Origin: Edaphocola aurantiacus
GTDB lineage: Bacteria > Bacteroidota > Bacteroidia > Chitinophagales > Chitinophagaceae
Assembly: GCF_019797745.1 (NCBI RefSeq)
Contig: NZ_VOSI01000002.1
Coordinates: 682,001 to 746,000 of the forward strand
Reading direction: 5' to 3'
DNA length: 64,000 nt
Part shown: piece after piece, positions 17,080 through 26,487 of the stretch
Layout of the letters: each line of letters begins with the position of its first letter
How positions within the stretch are numbered: position 1 is the first letter of the stretch
Notes under the pieces: generated by a model
What the model was told of the DNA's origin: nothing
Seen by the model: only the letters and a program-made list of their open reading frames with translations
Database searches by the model: none
Position numbers and translations under genes: made by a program

Positions 17080-18597
17080 ATGTACCAGGGTAGAAGTGAT
17101 TTGATTCAGTTGGTTAAGAGCCTTTCCAGTAGCGAAAAGGCGTATATTTCAAAGTCCTTTATGAAAGCAGGGGTAGGTACGGGATATCAACAGCTGTATG
17201 ATGCGATTAAAGGCAGTGAATCTGGGATGGTAAAAAATAATTCGGATTTGCCAACTAGTAAAATGACTGATCAAAAGAGAGGGCTTTATAAATATATCCG
17301 CAGGCATCTTCGGCAGATGCATCAGGAGCTGTCCATAGACATTATCCTTCAAAATAACCTCACAGACATCGAGATCTTATATGGTCACAGCCTTCCTGAT
17401 CAAGCTATTCACCTAATGGAAGAAGCTAAAAAACTCGCATTGGAACATGAGCGGTTCAATTTATTGCTTCAGATTTTACAATGGGAACAGAGGCTCAATA
17501 TTGTAGCCGAGAAACCCACCCGATCTATTGAGGCCATTAGAAAGGAAGAGGAGGCTATTGGAGTAAAGCACCTCCAGATCCTTAAGTTAATGGGGCTCTA
17601 TCATCAGATTGTGGTTATGAAAAAGACCCATGGGTATGCCAATGGAACTGTCCGCAAACAGTTGGATAGTCTTTTGATGGAATCTTCTGGCTTCCCAAGT
17701 GAGAAACAATGTAAGAGCATAAAGGCCAGGTTTTACCACGACCTTATTTTGTCTTTATATAATTGGATGGTCTTTGACCATAAGCTGGCTTATTTTTACA
17801 GTAATAAATTACTACTAACCCAGGGTCGGATAATTCTTCCTGAAGATTATCTGAACGGGCTATTCCAACATATTACCTCCTGTGTATGCCTGGTAAAATT
17901 TACAGAAGCCATAAACTGTATTGGTTTAGCTGAACTGCATATGGGGGAATATAATCTGGATCAAAACAGTGCACGTCAGCAGTTTTTCTTTATTTACGAT
18001 GCTACCTACAGAATTATTATCTATACCTATACCGGTAATATTGAAGAAATGAAGGACCTGATTGAAGAAGTTGAGCTTAGGTTAAAGTATTATGCGGGTA
18101 CACTACCTTCTGAACTACGACAGGTAATGAAGGGTAATTTGATGAATGCTTATATGGCTATTGGAGACTATGAGCATGCGGAGCAAATATGGAATCAGCT
18201 TTTTACCCATTCATCGAAGAGGATACGACAGGACATCTATGCTGATTTATTTCTGTTTAGAATTTTTTTCTTATTGCAAACAGGCCGTTATGAACTGGTC
18301 AAAAGTATTGCGCTTTCGGCAAACCATTATTATAAGGATGTGGTAGAAGAAAAAAAAAGTTATGCTTTTGAGCATAAGATAACCAGGTACTTTGCCCGAT
18401 CAATTCAGTGGGAGGATGTGGGCGCGAGAAAGAAAGCACTAGAGGAGATTAAAGGATTATTTACTGCACATATTGAATCAAAAACAGGAGTGATTTGTTT
18501 TCAGGAACATTATAGCCGATATGAAATCTGGTGTGAGGCGATTATAAAAGGAATTCCATTTTATCAGGCCGCAAAGGAGTGGTATTATAATCGTTAA
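17080..18597 (+). CDS. Helical-repeat (TPR-like) cytoplasmic protein of unknown function
   Basis: The start is placed at ATG 17080 (505 residues), because 'MYQGRSDLIQLVKSLSSSEKAYISKSFM' resembles the N terminus of a Bacteroidota family beginning with a '.LI.SL..SEKrYFK.f.' motif. The upstream in-frame ATG at 17026 would add 18 unsupported residues. The rest is alpha-helical, with TPR-like pairs such as 'LPDQAIHLMEEAKKLALEHERFNLLLQIL' and 'GDYEHAEQIWNQLF'. No signal peptide or catalytic residues are visible. The gene diverges from the SBBP-repeat gene with about 150 bp between them. A regulatory or scaffold role is possible but not shown. Confidence 0.6.
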   Translation: MYQGRSDLIQLVKSLSSSEKAYISKSFMKAGVGTGYQQLYDAIKGSESGMVKNNSDLPTSKMTDQKRGLYKYIRRHLRQMHQELSIDIILQNNLTDIEILYGHSLPDQAIHLMEEAKKLALEHERFNLLLQILQWEQRLNIVAEKPTRSIEAIRKEEEAIGVKHLQILKLMGLYHQIVVMKKTHGYANGTVRKQLDSLLMESSGFPSEKQCKSIKARFYHDLILSLYNWMVFDHKLAYFYSNKLLLTQGRIILPEDYLNGLFQHITSCVCLVKFTEAINCIGLAELHMGEYNLDQNSARQQFFFIYDATYRIIIYTYTGNIEEMKDLIEEVELRLKYYAGTLPSELRQVMKGNLMNAYMAIGDYEHAEQIWNQLFTHSSKRIRQDIYADLFLFRIFFLLQTGRYELVKSIALSANHYYKDVVEEKKSYAFEHKITRYFARSIQWEDVGARKKALEEIKGLFTAHIESKTGVICFQEHYSRYEIWCEAIIKGIPFYQAAKEWYYNR

Positions 18598-18728
18598 AAA
18601 ATGGATTTTCAGGTGGAATTGTAAATAGAAATAGGATTTTTATTTAAATATACTCAAAAAAGCTATGGGGTTTTTACTCTATTTAAATGGGTAATTTTCA
18701 CATTTCTCAATTTTTTAAATTTTTAATC

Positions 18729-18748
18729 TTTGGCGTTTGCAAACCAAA
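18729..18748. promoter_or_regulatory. Inverted repeat upstream of the patatin/MBL operon
   Basis: TTTGG-CG-TTTG is followed directly by CAAACCAAA, an almost perfect 9-bp inverted repeat with a 2-nt bulge, 15 bp before the ATG at 18763. TAATCTTTG at its left edge resembles a Bacteroidota -7 box with one extra base. The repeat could be an operator. The 165-bp gap from 18598 is otherwise AT-rich with nothing else recognised. Confidence 0.4.
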
Positions 18749-18762
18749 AGGATATTTTTTAA

Positions 18763-20076
18763 ATGATTAATGGGAAAAAAATTGGTCTTAGTTTGTCTGG
18801 TGGAGGTTTTAGGGCTGCAGCATTTCATTTGGGTGCTTTGAAGAGGTTGAAATCTATGGGTATTTTGGATCATGTTGATGTTATTTCCACAATTTCTGGA
18901 GGATCGATAATTGGTGCTTATTACGGCTTAAATAAAAATGATTTTAAGGATTTTGAAATAAATTTTAGAAAATGCCTGAAAAAAGGAATGATGTTGAGAA
19001 TGATATTTTCATTGAGGCTCATTCTCTTTTATGTAGGATTTCTTGCATGTATCTGTGGGATCTGTATTTTATATATAAAAGGCAATCTTTGGTATTTGGG
19101 TTCAATGTCAATTATTGTAATGCTCTCACTAATTTTTATATTTCAATTTAAGCTACTGGCCTTTACAAAAGCGAAAGAAATAGCTTTTGAAAAGATTTTT
19201 TTTAAGAATAAAACAATTTCTGACTTACCATTAAGTCCAATTTTTGCAATAAATGCAACAAATCTTGAGACAGGAACTTTGTTTACATTTTCACAAACGA
19301 AAATTGACGATTCTAGTTATCACTATCCCAGAAATGGTGGGTTGAAAATCTCATTTAAGGGGGAAGCAATACCAATTTCGTTAGCGGTTAACAGCTCGAC
19401 GAATGTTCCATTTCCGTTTGGGCCAGTTGGGATAAGGGCAAAATATTTTAAAACTTTAGAAATGTCAAAAGAGGTGAAACCAGCATTAATGGATGGAGGT
19501 CTTTATGACAATCAAGGTATTCATAAAATTACTCAATTAAAATCGTCATACAATTGCAATGTAATTATCTGCTGCGATGGTTCCCAGCCCTTTTCCTATT
19601 CTTTTAAAACCAAAAATTCTATTGGATTATTAAGAAGAACTTCAGATATAATGATGAGAAGAATTAAGAATCTTCAATTTGTTAGAAATGTATATGAAAA
19701 CAAGCAAGAGATCGCGTACTATTCTCTTGACTGGACTTACGAAAAATGCCTAGGTTCTTTTGTTACTAAGGCCGTTAATGGGGAATTATCCAATGAATTA
19801 CTCTCCTTTCATAATATTGATATACAATGCTGGCTGGATAAGAAGGATTGTATTTCTAATATTACTGAAATTGTTAAAACAAGAATTGGTTTTGATCAAT
19901 TGATCAAAGAGGGCTTATCTGACGAAGAAGTTCTCGAAATGTCAAAGATAAAAACCGGACTTGCATCCTTTAGTGAGGATAGAATTGAGAAACTGGCTCG
20001 CCATGGCAGCGTGTTAACAGGAATTCAAGTTAGTCTATATTGTCCATCCCTTAAAAATAATAATTATGAAATTTGA
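18763..20076 (+). CDS. Membrane-embedded patatin-like phospholipase
   Basis: The 437-residue protein carries the patatin signature: oxyanion-hole motif 'SLSGGGFRAAAFHLG' (residues 9-23), nucleophile serine in 'STISGGSIIGA' (about residue 46), and catalytic Asp in 'LMDGGLYDNQG' (about residue 246). Two hydrophobic helices are inserted between serine and aspartate (about residues 84-106 and 110-130), so the enzyme is probably anchored in the inner membrane where its lipid substrate lies. Patatin phospholipases act as membrane-destroying effectors in several anti-phage systems such as CBASS (CapV). It is the first gene of a three-gene, AT-rich operon and overlaps the next gene by 11 bp. No cyclic-nucleotide synthase gene is adjacent. 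Biological role is inferred. Confidence 0.85.
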   Translation: MINGKKIGLSLSGGGFRAAAFHLGALKRLKSMGILDHVDVISTISGGSIIGAYYGLNKNDFKDFEINFRKCLKKGMMLRMIFSLRLILFYVGFLACICGICILYIKGNLWYLGSMSIIVMLSLIFIFQFKLLAFTKAKEIAFEKIFFKNKTISDLPLSPIFAINATNLETGTLFTFSQTKIDDSSYHYPRNGGLKISFKGEAIPISLAVNSSTNVPFPFGPVGIRAKYFKTLEMSKEVKPALMDGGLYDNQGIHKITQLKSSYNCNVIICCDGSQPFSYSFKTKNSIGLLRRTSDIMMRRIKNLQFVRNVYENKQEIAYYSLDWTYEKCLGSFVTKAVNGELSNELLSFHNIDIQCWLDKKDCISNITEIVKTRIGFDQLIKEGLSDEEVLEMSKIKTGLASFSEDRIEKLARHGSVLTGIQVSLYCPSLKNNNYEI

Positions 20077-21064
20077 AATTGATGTTTTAAATGTCGGTAA
20101 TGCCGACGCAATTATACTCAGATATATTGATGATAGTGATAAAGAGTATGTTGTTCTAATTGATGCAGGTAATAAAGGTGATGGTGAAAAAGTAATGGAG
20201 CATATCAAGAATTATACTGATAAGAAATGTATTGATCTCGCGATTTGTACTCATCCTGATAGTGATCATATTGGCGGTTTCAAAGAAATCGTAGGAAATA
20301 TGGATATTAAGCAATTTTGGATTCATGATCCAAAATTGAGTTATATTAAAGATAATATTGAAAGTGATCAACATCTTAAAAATACACTCTTATCTGAATC
20401 TATAATTGTCCCTTTGTTTGAGAGTATTAAAGAATCAACTGAACTTTTAAGCCTTATTGATTCCCGTAAAATACCAAGAAACGATCAACCATTTGCTGAT
20501 TTAAAATTTGACGATGCATGTTTAACAGTTGTTGGGCCATCTGAAGATTTTTATAAAGAACAAGTCAAAGGCTTTAGGAATATAGCTTCGCTTTTTGAAA
20601 GTGCCAATTCATCAATGTTAATTCCAGGAGAATATAAAAGGCACCTTGAATCAGTTACTCAAAATTTTATTAGTCATTTAAATGATACTGGTAAAGAAAA
20701 TAACAGTAGTGTGATTTTAATGTTTGAGCCAAAGGATGGTGAAAAATACTTATTCACAGCAGATGTAGGGCCCATTGGGCTTCAACGAGCAATTGATTCG
20801 TTTAAAATTTCAGATTTAACATGGTTGAAAGTACCACACCATGGTAGTAGGCGTAACCTAGAAGACCTAATTGTTGAAAAACTAAGACCTAAAATCGCAT
20901 ACATATCTTGTAAAAAGAATAGCCATTATCCAGATGAAGGTGTGGTTAAATGCCTAATACAAAATAGATGTAATGTTTATGCTACATATTCTGGAAGTTT
21001 ACGGCTTTCTTATGGGGTAGAGCCTAGGGGTGAATATAAAAATGCTACACCTATAACAATTTAA
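20066..21064 (+). CDS. ComEC-like metallo-beta-lactamase-fold hydrolase, operon member 2
   Basis: The 332-residue protein starts 'MKFEIDVLNVGNADAIIL', followed by 'VVLIDAGNKGDGEKV', the metal motif 'THPDSDHIGG' (HxDxDH type, about residue 68), a central 'LFTADVG' Asp ligand and 'VPHHGSRRN' (about residue 265). This is the layout of the C-terminal MBL domain of ComEC/Rec2, here free-standing and without membrane helices. MBL-fold enzymes of this group cleave phosphodiester or related bonds. A nuclease or nucleotide-phosphodiesterase activity is possible but not specified by sequence. It overlaps the patatin gene by 11 bp and lies 7 bp before a second MBL gene, which indicates tight cotranslation. 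Confidence 0.8.
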   Translation: MKFEIDVLNVGNADAIILRYIDDSDKEYVVLIDAGNKGDGEKVMEHIKNYTDKKCIDLAICTHPDSDHIGGFKEIVGNMDIKQFWIHDPKLSYIKDNIESDQHLKNTLLSESIIVPLFESIKESTELLSLIDSRKIPRNDQPFADLKFDDACLTVVGPSEDFYKEQVKGFRNIASLFESANSSMLIPGEYKRHLESVTQNFISHLNDTGKENNSSVILMFEPKDGEKYLFTADVGPIGLQRAIDSFKISDLTWLKVPHHGSRRNLEDLIVEKLRPKIAYISCKKNSHYPDEGVVKCLIQNRCNVYATYSGSLRLSYGVEPRGEYKNATPITI

Positions 21065-21071
21065 TAATATT

Positions 21072-22190
21072 ATGAGTTTAGAAGTTTCGAGGGTGTTTCA
21101 CCCAGTTGGTCAAGGCGCGTTTTATTCTGAAAGCCACTATGAAGAAAATGGTCGAATCTTCAATATTGTTTATGATTGTGGATCTTTGACAATCAGGAAA
21201 ATAAAATTGGAGAGGAAGGTAAAAGGTGCTTTTAGAGAAGGTTCTACAATCGATATTTTGTTCCTTTCTCATTTTGATGACGATCACATAAATGGGGTTG
21301 AATACTTGAAAAAGCATTTTCAGATAAAATTGGTTGTAGTTCCTCTCGTGGATGAAGAAGAGAAGGTTTTAATCAAATTTAAACGATTTTTAGATTCAGG
21401 AAATACTGATAATAGCCTTTTGGATAATCCAACGAATTATTTTGGTCCAGAGACTCAAGTAATCAGTATTGAGCCATTGGATTTTGGTGGAAATATTTTT
21501 GAATTAAATTCTGGTCAAAATGATAATTTCATTGACCTTGATAAAAATTTGAGAATAAATCACTATCCTAGTGGAACAAGAATTTCCGGCTCGATTATAG
21601 CCAATTGGTGTTTTATTCCATTTAATTACAAGCAAGAGGAAAGATCTCGTTTGTTTAAGGAGTTATTAATTTATAACAATTTAGAATTTGAAAATTTAGA
21701 AAACGTTGAATATTTGAATGAAAGGAAATCCGAACTTCGGAGTGTTTATAAAAAAGTTGATGGAAGTATTAATATTAATTCTTTAGTCTGTTATTCTGGT
21801 CCTTTAAATAAAATCAATGATCGATTTATCGTGGATTGTTTAATTACAAGGCCCTTTGATAGGTATTATCTTGGTGGTTTAGGTGGTTGTTTATATATGG
21901 GTGATGTTGATCTAAATGTCTCAAATATTATTGACGACCTATTTCAAAGGTTAGGGAATTTATGGGGAAATGTAACTACTGTACAAATCCCTCATCATGG
22001 CGCTAATCGTAGTTTTAATAGTAAATTGCTGAATGAAAATTTGAGGCATTTAGTTATAAGCTATGGAACTAATAACCCATGGGGGCATCCGGCCGATTTT
22101 GTTATAGAAAACTGTTTAAGAACGTGTAATTTAAGCCTTGTATCTGAATATTCGGAAAGCATGACCGTAGAACAGATTTACATTAAATAA
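21072..22190 (+). CDS. Second metallo-beta-lactamase-fold protein, operon member 3
   Basis: The 372-residue protein opens with 'VSRVFHPVGQGAFYSE', then 'NIVYDCGS', the metal motif 'LSHFDDDHINGVEYL' (HxDxDH, about residue 75), 'LYMGDVDL' for the bridging Asp and 'IPHHGANRSFN' (about residue 310). It is a divergent relative of the preceding gene product with a longer middle region. All main metal ligands appear present, so it is probably active rather than a decoy. The three genes share strong AT bias and end at 22190, facing the rteC homologue. Cleavage target is unknown. A paired MBL arrangement next to a phospholipase suggests one functional unit. Confidence 0.75.
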   Translation: MSLEVSRVFHPVGQGAFYSESHYEENGRIFNIVYDCGSLTIRKIKLERKVKGAFREGSTIDILFLSHFDDDHINGVEYLKKHFQIKLVVVPLVDEEEKVLIKFKRFLDSGNTDNSLLDNPTNYFGPETQVISIEPLDFGGNIFELNSGQNDNFIDLDKNLRINHYPSGTRISGSIIANWCFIPFNYKQEERSRLFKELLIYNNLEFENLENVEYLNERKSELRSVYKKVDGSININSLVCYSGPLNKINDRFIVDCLITRPFDRYYLGGLGGCLYMGDVDLNVSNIIDDLFQRLGNLWGNVTTVQIPHHGANRSFNSKLLNENLRHLVISYGTNNPWGHPADFVIENCLRTCNLSLVSEYSESMTVEQIYIK

Positions 22191-22320
22191 ATCGTTTGTG
22201 AACCGTATGTTATTTTGGTTTTAGACAAAAAGATTTAAAATATTTATGGAATTATTTATTCATATAGTTTGTGCTCTGTTAATATAAAGTGTATTAAAAT
22301 CGTTTAAAGATTTATTTGTA

Positions 22321-23163
22321 TCAATTACTTAAGTCAGTTTCATCCATTCTCTGAATAAGCTTTTCTTTCAGCTCGTCAAGGAAAGCAGTCCTACTGGATT
22401 GACGGATACGAATGTTCTGGAAGGTTCTGTAAAAGGGGCCAAGATCCACATGAAATAGTTGTTCTAAGGCAGTAATGATCTTTTTTACCTCGGCTTTTCC
22501 GTTATTTATACATTTGGCAGAATGTAATGCGTAAGCCAATTCAATGAGAGCTACCTTATTGGTAGTCCATTCAACAAATACTGGGTTTTTGGTATTTTGA
22601 TCTCCATTTTTGTTTTTTAGTTTAGCAATTTGCTCGCTAACATATTTTAATATGCTTTTATATGCTATAACTTTTGAGAGTTCGATGCTTGCCTGTGGGA
22701 TATTTTTTTCCATTTCTTGTATGGGTTCAACAGGTAAAAATGAAGGTAAAACTGTTTTTCTGCTAAATAAAACTGAATCTTCCTCCTCCCTTTGGATTTT
22801 ATGGTAAAGCTTGAGCATAATATTTCGTTGTAATAGCTGATCGTAATAATTTGACTGTTGTTTGAAGAAACCGAGTTGAATTTTCCTTTCTTCAAATTCG
22901 GGTCTTTGCAATTCGATATGCATCAACTCAATATAGTAGAGTGTTTCCGAATGTATTTTTGGTATAATTGTTTTGAATATTTCAATTTCTTCTCTTTCCG
23001 TCGAAAATTTATATTTTTCGATTGATAGTCTCAACTGATAATAGGCTTCACGGGTAACTTCGTAACATTGTTTATAATAGTCAAGGCCGGTTACTCCAGT
23101 AGAACAAATTTCATTTAGCCTGTTGTACATTTGTTGACTAAGTTTTTCTGCATGTTTTATCAT
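22321..23163 (-). CDS. rteC: RteC-family element regulator
   Basis: The 280-residue protein is helical and ends with a block I recognise from RteC: 'VFVEWTTNKVALIELAYALHSAKCINNGKAEVKKI' followed by 'ALEQLFHVDLGPFYRTFQNIRIRQSSRTAFLDELKEKLIQRMDE'. In CTnDOT-type conjugative elements RteC activates excision functions, and RteC-domain genes are widespread in Bacteroidota integrative elements. Its presence 14 kb from the relaxase and coupling-protein genes supports one element spanning 1-23 kb at least. No RteA/RteB regulators were found in the window. The long leader on its 5' side is shared with the divergent gene to the right. Confidence 0.85.
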   Translation of the reverse strand: MIKHAEKLSQQMYNRLNEICSTGVTGLDYYKQCYEVTREAYYQLRLSIEKYKFSTEREEIEIFKTIIPKIHSETLYYIELMHIELQRPEFEERKIQLGFFKQQSNYYDQLLQRNIMLKLYHKIQREEEDSVLFSRKTVLPSFLPVEPIQEMEKNIPQASIELSKVIAYKSILKYVSEQIAKLKNKNGDQNTKNPVFVEWTTNKVALIELAYALHSAKCINNGKAEVKKIITALEQLFHVDLGPFYRTFQNIRIRQSSRTAFLDELKEKLIQRMDETDLSN

Positions 23164-23501
23164 AACCTGTTGATTTAGGTGCTAATGAACTAACAGCACA
23201 AATCTGTAGTGTTGCCCTTTAATTTACAAGGCATTCTATTTCAAAAATGGCGAATCAGGGAAATTTGTAACTGAAATATAACACAATAATGTGAAATAAG
23301 GTATTCTTTTATAAAGAACGATAGATTTATCGGAAAACAGCAGGGTGGGTAATTTTACCCTTTGTTAGCCGGGCAAATCACCCTTTTTTGATTTTTTCTA
23401 TTGATAATCAATAAGTATATTATAATTCTGATAATTATTCATTGCTTTTCTCAAAAGTAGGTATTAGATTCGTTGTTAAATTTTAGCCAAAAGCCTAAAA
23501 A
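23164..23501. promoter_or_regulatory. Divergent regulatory region between rteC and the RHS operon
   Basis: About 340 bp without a gene, very AT-rich. It contains a perfect palindrome ATTGATAATCAAT (23400-23412), suitable for a dimeric repressor. It also has a stem AGGGTG (23342-23347)/CACCCT (23379-23384) followed by TTTTT, with an inner GGGTAA/TTACCC hairpin (23347-23360). The latter could act as an attenuator or terminator on the plus strand ahead of the RHS operon. Promoters for both genes must lie here; no clear TAnnTTTG box was found. Confidence 0.4.
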
Positions 23502-23576
23502 ATTAACAATTTACTCCTGACCAATTTTAAGTTCAAGACGTCTTTTGCCTGGCTACTTTTTTGCCTGATTCCCAAA

Positions 23577-26468
23577 ATGGGCTTAGGCCAGGTCTACCGT
23601 GACTCCTTACAACTGAGCACGGATTTGTTGTATATGGCTAATGATAAAGCGATTTCCCAGGATTTTTTCTATACCACTGCTAAAGAACTTAAGGCTACGC
23701 TCGCTGTAAAAGCACACTACATCAGCCCAAGAGGCGATAGTACGCTCATTCTTCGTTCCGTGTCGGACGAGATCATGCTGCCCGCCGATAAACATATACT
23801 CCAGTACCATTACGGTAAACAGTCTAAAGAACTGTACACAGCACCAGGCTTCGCAGCCTGTCTTCGGTATGCAGATCAGTTGCCAGCCGGCAGGTATGTA
23901 TATACTGTAAGCCTGTACCAGGGCAATGATACCCTTACCCATACCTATTTCCTCAAGCAGGTCGACAGTGCAATATCGGCCGAGTCTGCGCTGCGCCGGG
24001 ATATTATGGAGATCGTACAGACTTCTGTAAAAGCTAACGGAGGAAATGGTGATTTAAAAGCCTTGCAGCAAAAAGCATCCAATAAAGTCAGTAATGCACT
24101 GAACCTGTCTCACAACAAAATAGACCGTTATCTGCGCAAAAAGCAGCTGACTGCACAATATTTGCGCTCAGGAGATGATGAGCTGCTGCATCTGTACAGC
24201 GATACGCTGCTTGTGGGCACGATAAGCCTGCCGGCTGCACAATCCTTTTCTAACCTTTATGTGCAGGAAAAAGAGCAGTTGAATAATCGTATCGCAGACT
24301 TCTCCAAAGATCAGCTGGAGAATATGCGTTCCCTGCAAAACCAGTTTCGCGAAATACTGGAAGGAGAAAAAAAGGATCGCAGCATTACCGGTGACATCAA
24401 TGTGTCGGGCAACTGGGCCAACCAGCAGGAGCCTAACTCTATGCAGGATAATCAGTATTACGAAGTAGGGGGGCAGTTGTCCTTCCCTATAGCCGATATA
24501 CCCATTACCCTTACGGGATATTATACTACTCAGGATCAGCATCGCGAAGCCAAAGCCAGTTACTTCCGGTTCAGCTACGATGCCCAGAAGGCCAAAGAGC
24601 AGCTGATGAAACTGGTGGGCAGTTACAATAAAAAATATGAGCAGACCTTTAATAAAGGATTCTCTTATGATATGGTGTACAGCCAGTTTGTAAACGGGCT
24701 ACAGTCCGAAAAAAACAACCTGCTGAATCGCCTGAAAAAAGAAGCCGGGGTGGAAAACTTCGACCCATCGGTATACAACGAAGCGTATTTTAAAGCCAGG
24801 GCAGAAGAACAGGTTGCCCGGCTGAAAGCAAAAGCGATCGACAGCGCACAACAGCTGGCTGCGGGTAATGATACCCTTGCCGCAGCCAAAGCTAAAGCAC
24901 AAGCCCTGCAGGCCAAAGCCACAGCGCAATATGCAAAGGCCATGGAATACTATAACAAGATCCAGGCACTTGAAGAAAAGATCAGACGATATGAAAAACT
25001 GGTGCAGCAATATAAGCAGAACCTGCACTATGACTCGCTGCTGGCTTATGACCAGTTGAAGGACCTGAAAGATCTTGATCAGATGTCATATAAAGATATG
25101 GCTAAAAAAGCAGCAGGTCTGCTGCCGGAGGGCAAGGCCAAGACTTTTATTGCCGGGTTGACCAGCTTCGATGCCGGTATCTTCCCCAAATATGTATCCC
25201 GTTTTACCCAATCCGGTCAGATGATGAAAGGCCTGGATGCGGGTTATGATATCGGATTTGCCGAGATCGGCGGTGGCTATGGCAATACCGAGTTTGTAGA
25301 CCGTACCGGAACCGTAGAGACCTATAAGGCCTATAACCTGCGTATGACCAGCAAACCGGTTAAGCAGCAGCAACTGGGATTTGTGTACTATGGTTATTCC
25401 CCATCTAAACGCTGGCTCAAAAATGATGATTTTTTTAAAGGGGCGGATCTGTCATTGCCCAGCTTCCGAAACCCGATCAGTATTGTAGCAGCCACTTATA
25501 ACGGCAGCTTCGGTAAAGACATACATGTAGAAGGGGAGTATGCTTTCTCTAACCAGCAGCGTAGCAGCAGTCAGTATACCGATCAGGGTAATGCCGCTAT
25601 AGCCTGGAAAGAGCGCTCGGCCTATAGCCTGAAAGCAGACGGATCATTATTAAACAACAATGTACTGCTGCGCGGCGAATACGAATATGCCGGCAAGAAT
25701 TTCGAGAACAATACCCTGCCCATGATGCTGTCCGGTATAGAGCGTCTGCAGGTAGGTGCAGAGGGCAATCTGTTCCGTTCCTTTTTGCGGATGAATGTAG
25801 AGTACAACTACATGATACAGCAAAACTTTACCAATACCGGAAAGAATGCCAAGTGGGGATTTGCCTTATCTACACACAGTAAGCGTTATCCGTCTGTAAG
25901 CATATCCTACAAGCCATTTACGACCTTCCGCACCTTTACCGATACCTTAAATGTACCGCAGAAGCCGGTGCTGGGAGAGGTCTGGACCGCTAAAGCCAAT
26001 TACCAGATCAAGAAGAAAAACTACGCGCTGCGCTTCACCCTGGTGTATAATAAAAACACCAGCATCATGGATACACTGAATTACAGTAGTTCCATGCTGC
26101 AGTTCAATACCCTGTACAGTACTGCCACACAAAGCCTGATGCTGACACTGGGTCGCTCCGGGATACAATCTACCAGCATTGCCGTGCCTTATCCGGCATT
26201 TAATAACAGCAGTTACCTGATGCTGAGCGGTACGCAGCAGTTCAGTAAGGGCACAGGTGTTGGCCTCAGTACCGATATCGCCGTAAACGAAACCGGCCTG
26301 GCTAAGTACGGCTGGGGTTGTAACGGATTTTACCGCCTGCCCAAACAGCCCCTGACTATAAGATTAAATTTCAGAAACAGTAATTATAAAATGGCTGAAA
26401 CTACAGCATGGGAGCACCTTTACGGAGGCAGCCTGGAACTGTTATGGCAGATCAATACTAAACTATAA
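23577..26468 (+). CDS. Outer-membrane beta-barrel protein with coiled-coil insert, first gene of the RHS operon
   Basis: The first ATG gives 963 residues but cuts through a signal peptide. The frame stays open upstream and encodes FKFKTSFAWLLFCLIPK just before this Met, so the true start is probably a non-ATG codon upstream (ATT 23502 or CTG 23517 are in frame). Residues 1-140 form a beta-rich domain, 150-300 and 380-500 are helical with long Ala/Lys/Gln coiled coil ('AKAKAQALQAKATAQYAKAMEYYNKIQALEEKIRRYEKL'-like, several heptads), and the C-terminal 400 residues alternate in the manner of an outer-membrane barrel and end in 'LELLWQINTKL'. A transport or anchoring role for the downstream RHS proteins is inferred from operon position only. 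Confidence 0.6.
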   Translation: MGLGQVYRDSLQLSTDLLYMANDKAISQDFFYTTAKELKATLAVKAHYISPRGDSTLILRSVSDEIMLPADKHILQYHYGKQSKELYTAPGFAACLRYADQLPAGRYVYTVSLYQGNDTLTHTYFLKQVDSAISAESALRRDIMEIVQTSVKANGGNGDLKALQQKASNKVSNALNLSHNKIDRYLRKKQLTAQYLRSGDDELLHLYSDTLLVGTISLPAAQSFSNLYVQEKEQLNNRIADFSKDQLENMRSLQNQFREILEGEKKDRSITGDINVSGNWANQQEPNSMQDNQYYEVGGQLSFPIADIPITLTGYYTTQDQHREAKASYFRFSYDAQKAKEQLMKLVGSYNKKYEQTFNKGFSYDMVYSQFVNGLQSEKNNLLNRLKKEAGVENFDPSVYNEAYFKARAEEQVARLKAKAIDSAQQLAAGNDTLAAAKAKAQALQAKATAQYAKAMEYYNKIQALEEKIRRYEKLVQQYKQNLHYDSLLAYDQLKDLKDLDQMSYKDMAKKAAGLLPEGKAKTFIAGLTSFDAGIFPKYVSRFTQSGQMMKGLDAGYDIGFAEIGGGYGNTEFVDRTGTVETYKAYNLRMTSKPVKQQQLGFVYYGYSPSKRWLKNDDFFKGADLSLPSFRNPISIVAATYNGSFGKDIHVEGEYAFSNQQRSSSQYTDQGNAAIAWKERSAYSLKADGSLLNNNVLLRGEYEYAGKNFENNTLPMMLSGIERLQVGAEGNLFRSFLRMNVEYNYMIQQNFTNTGKNAKWGFALSTHSKRYPSVSISYKPFTTFRTFTDTLNVPQKPVLGEVWTAKANYQIKKKNYALRFTLVYNKNTSIMDTLNYSSSMLQFNTLYSTATQSLMLTLGRSGIQSTSIAVPYPAFNNSSYLMLSGTQQFSKGTGVGLSTDIAVNETGLAKYGWGCNGFYRLPKQPLTIRLNFRNSNYKMAETTAWEHLYGGSLELLWQINTKL

Positions 26469-26487
26469 AACATATTAATACCGTTAT

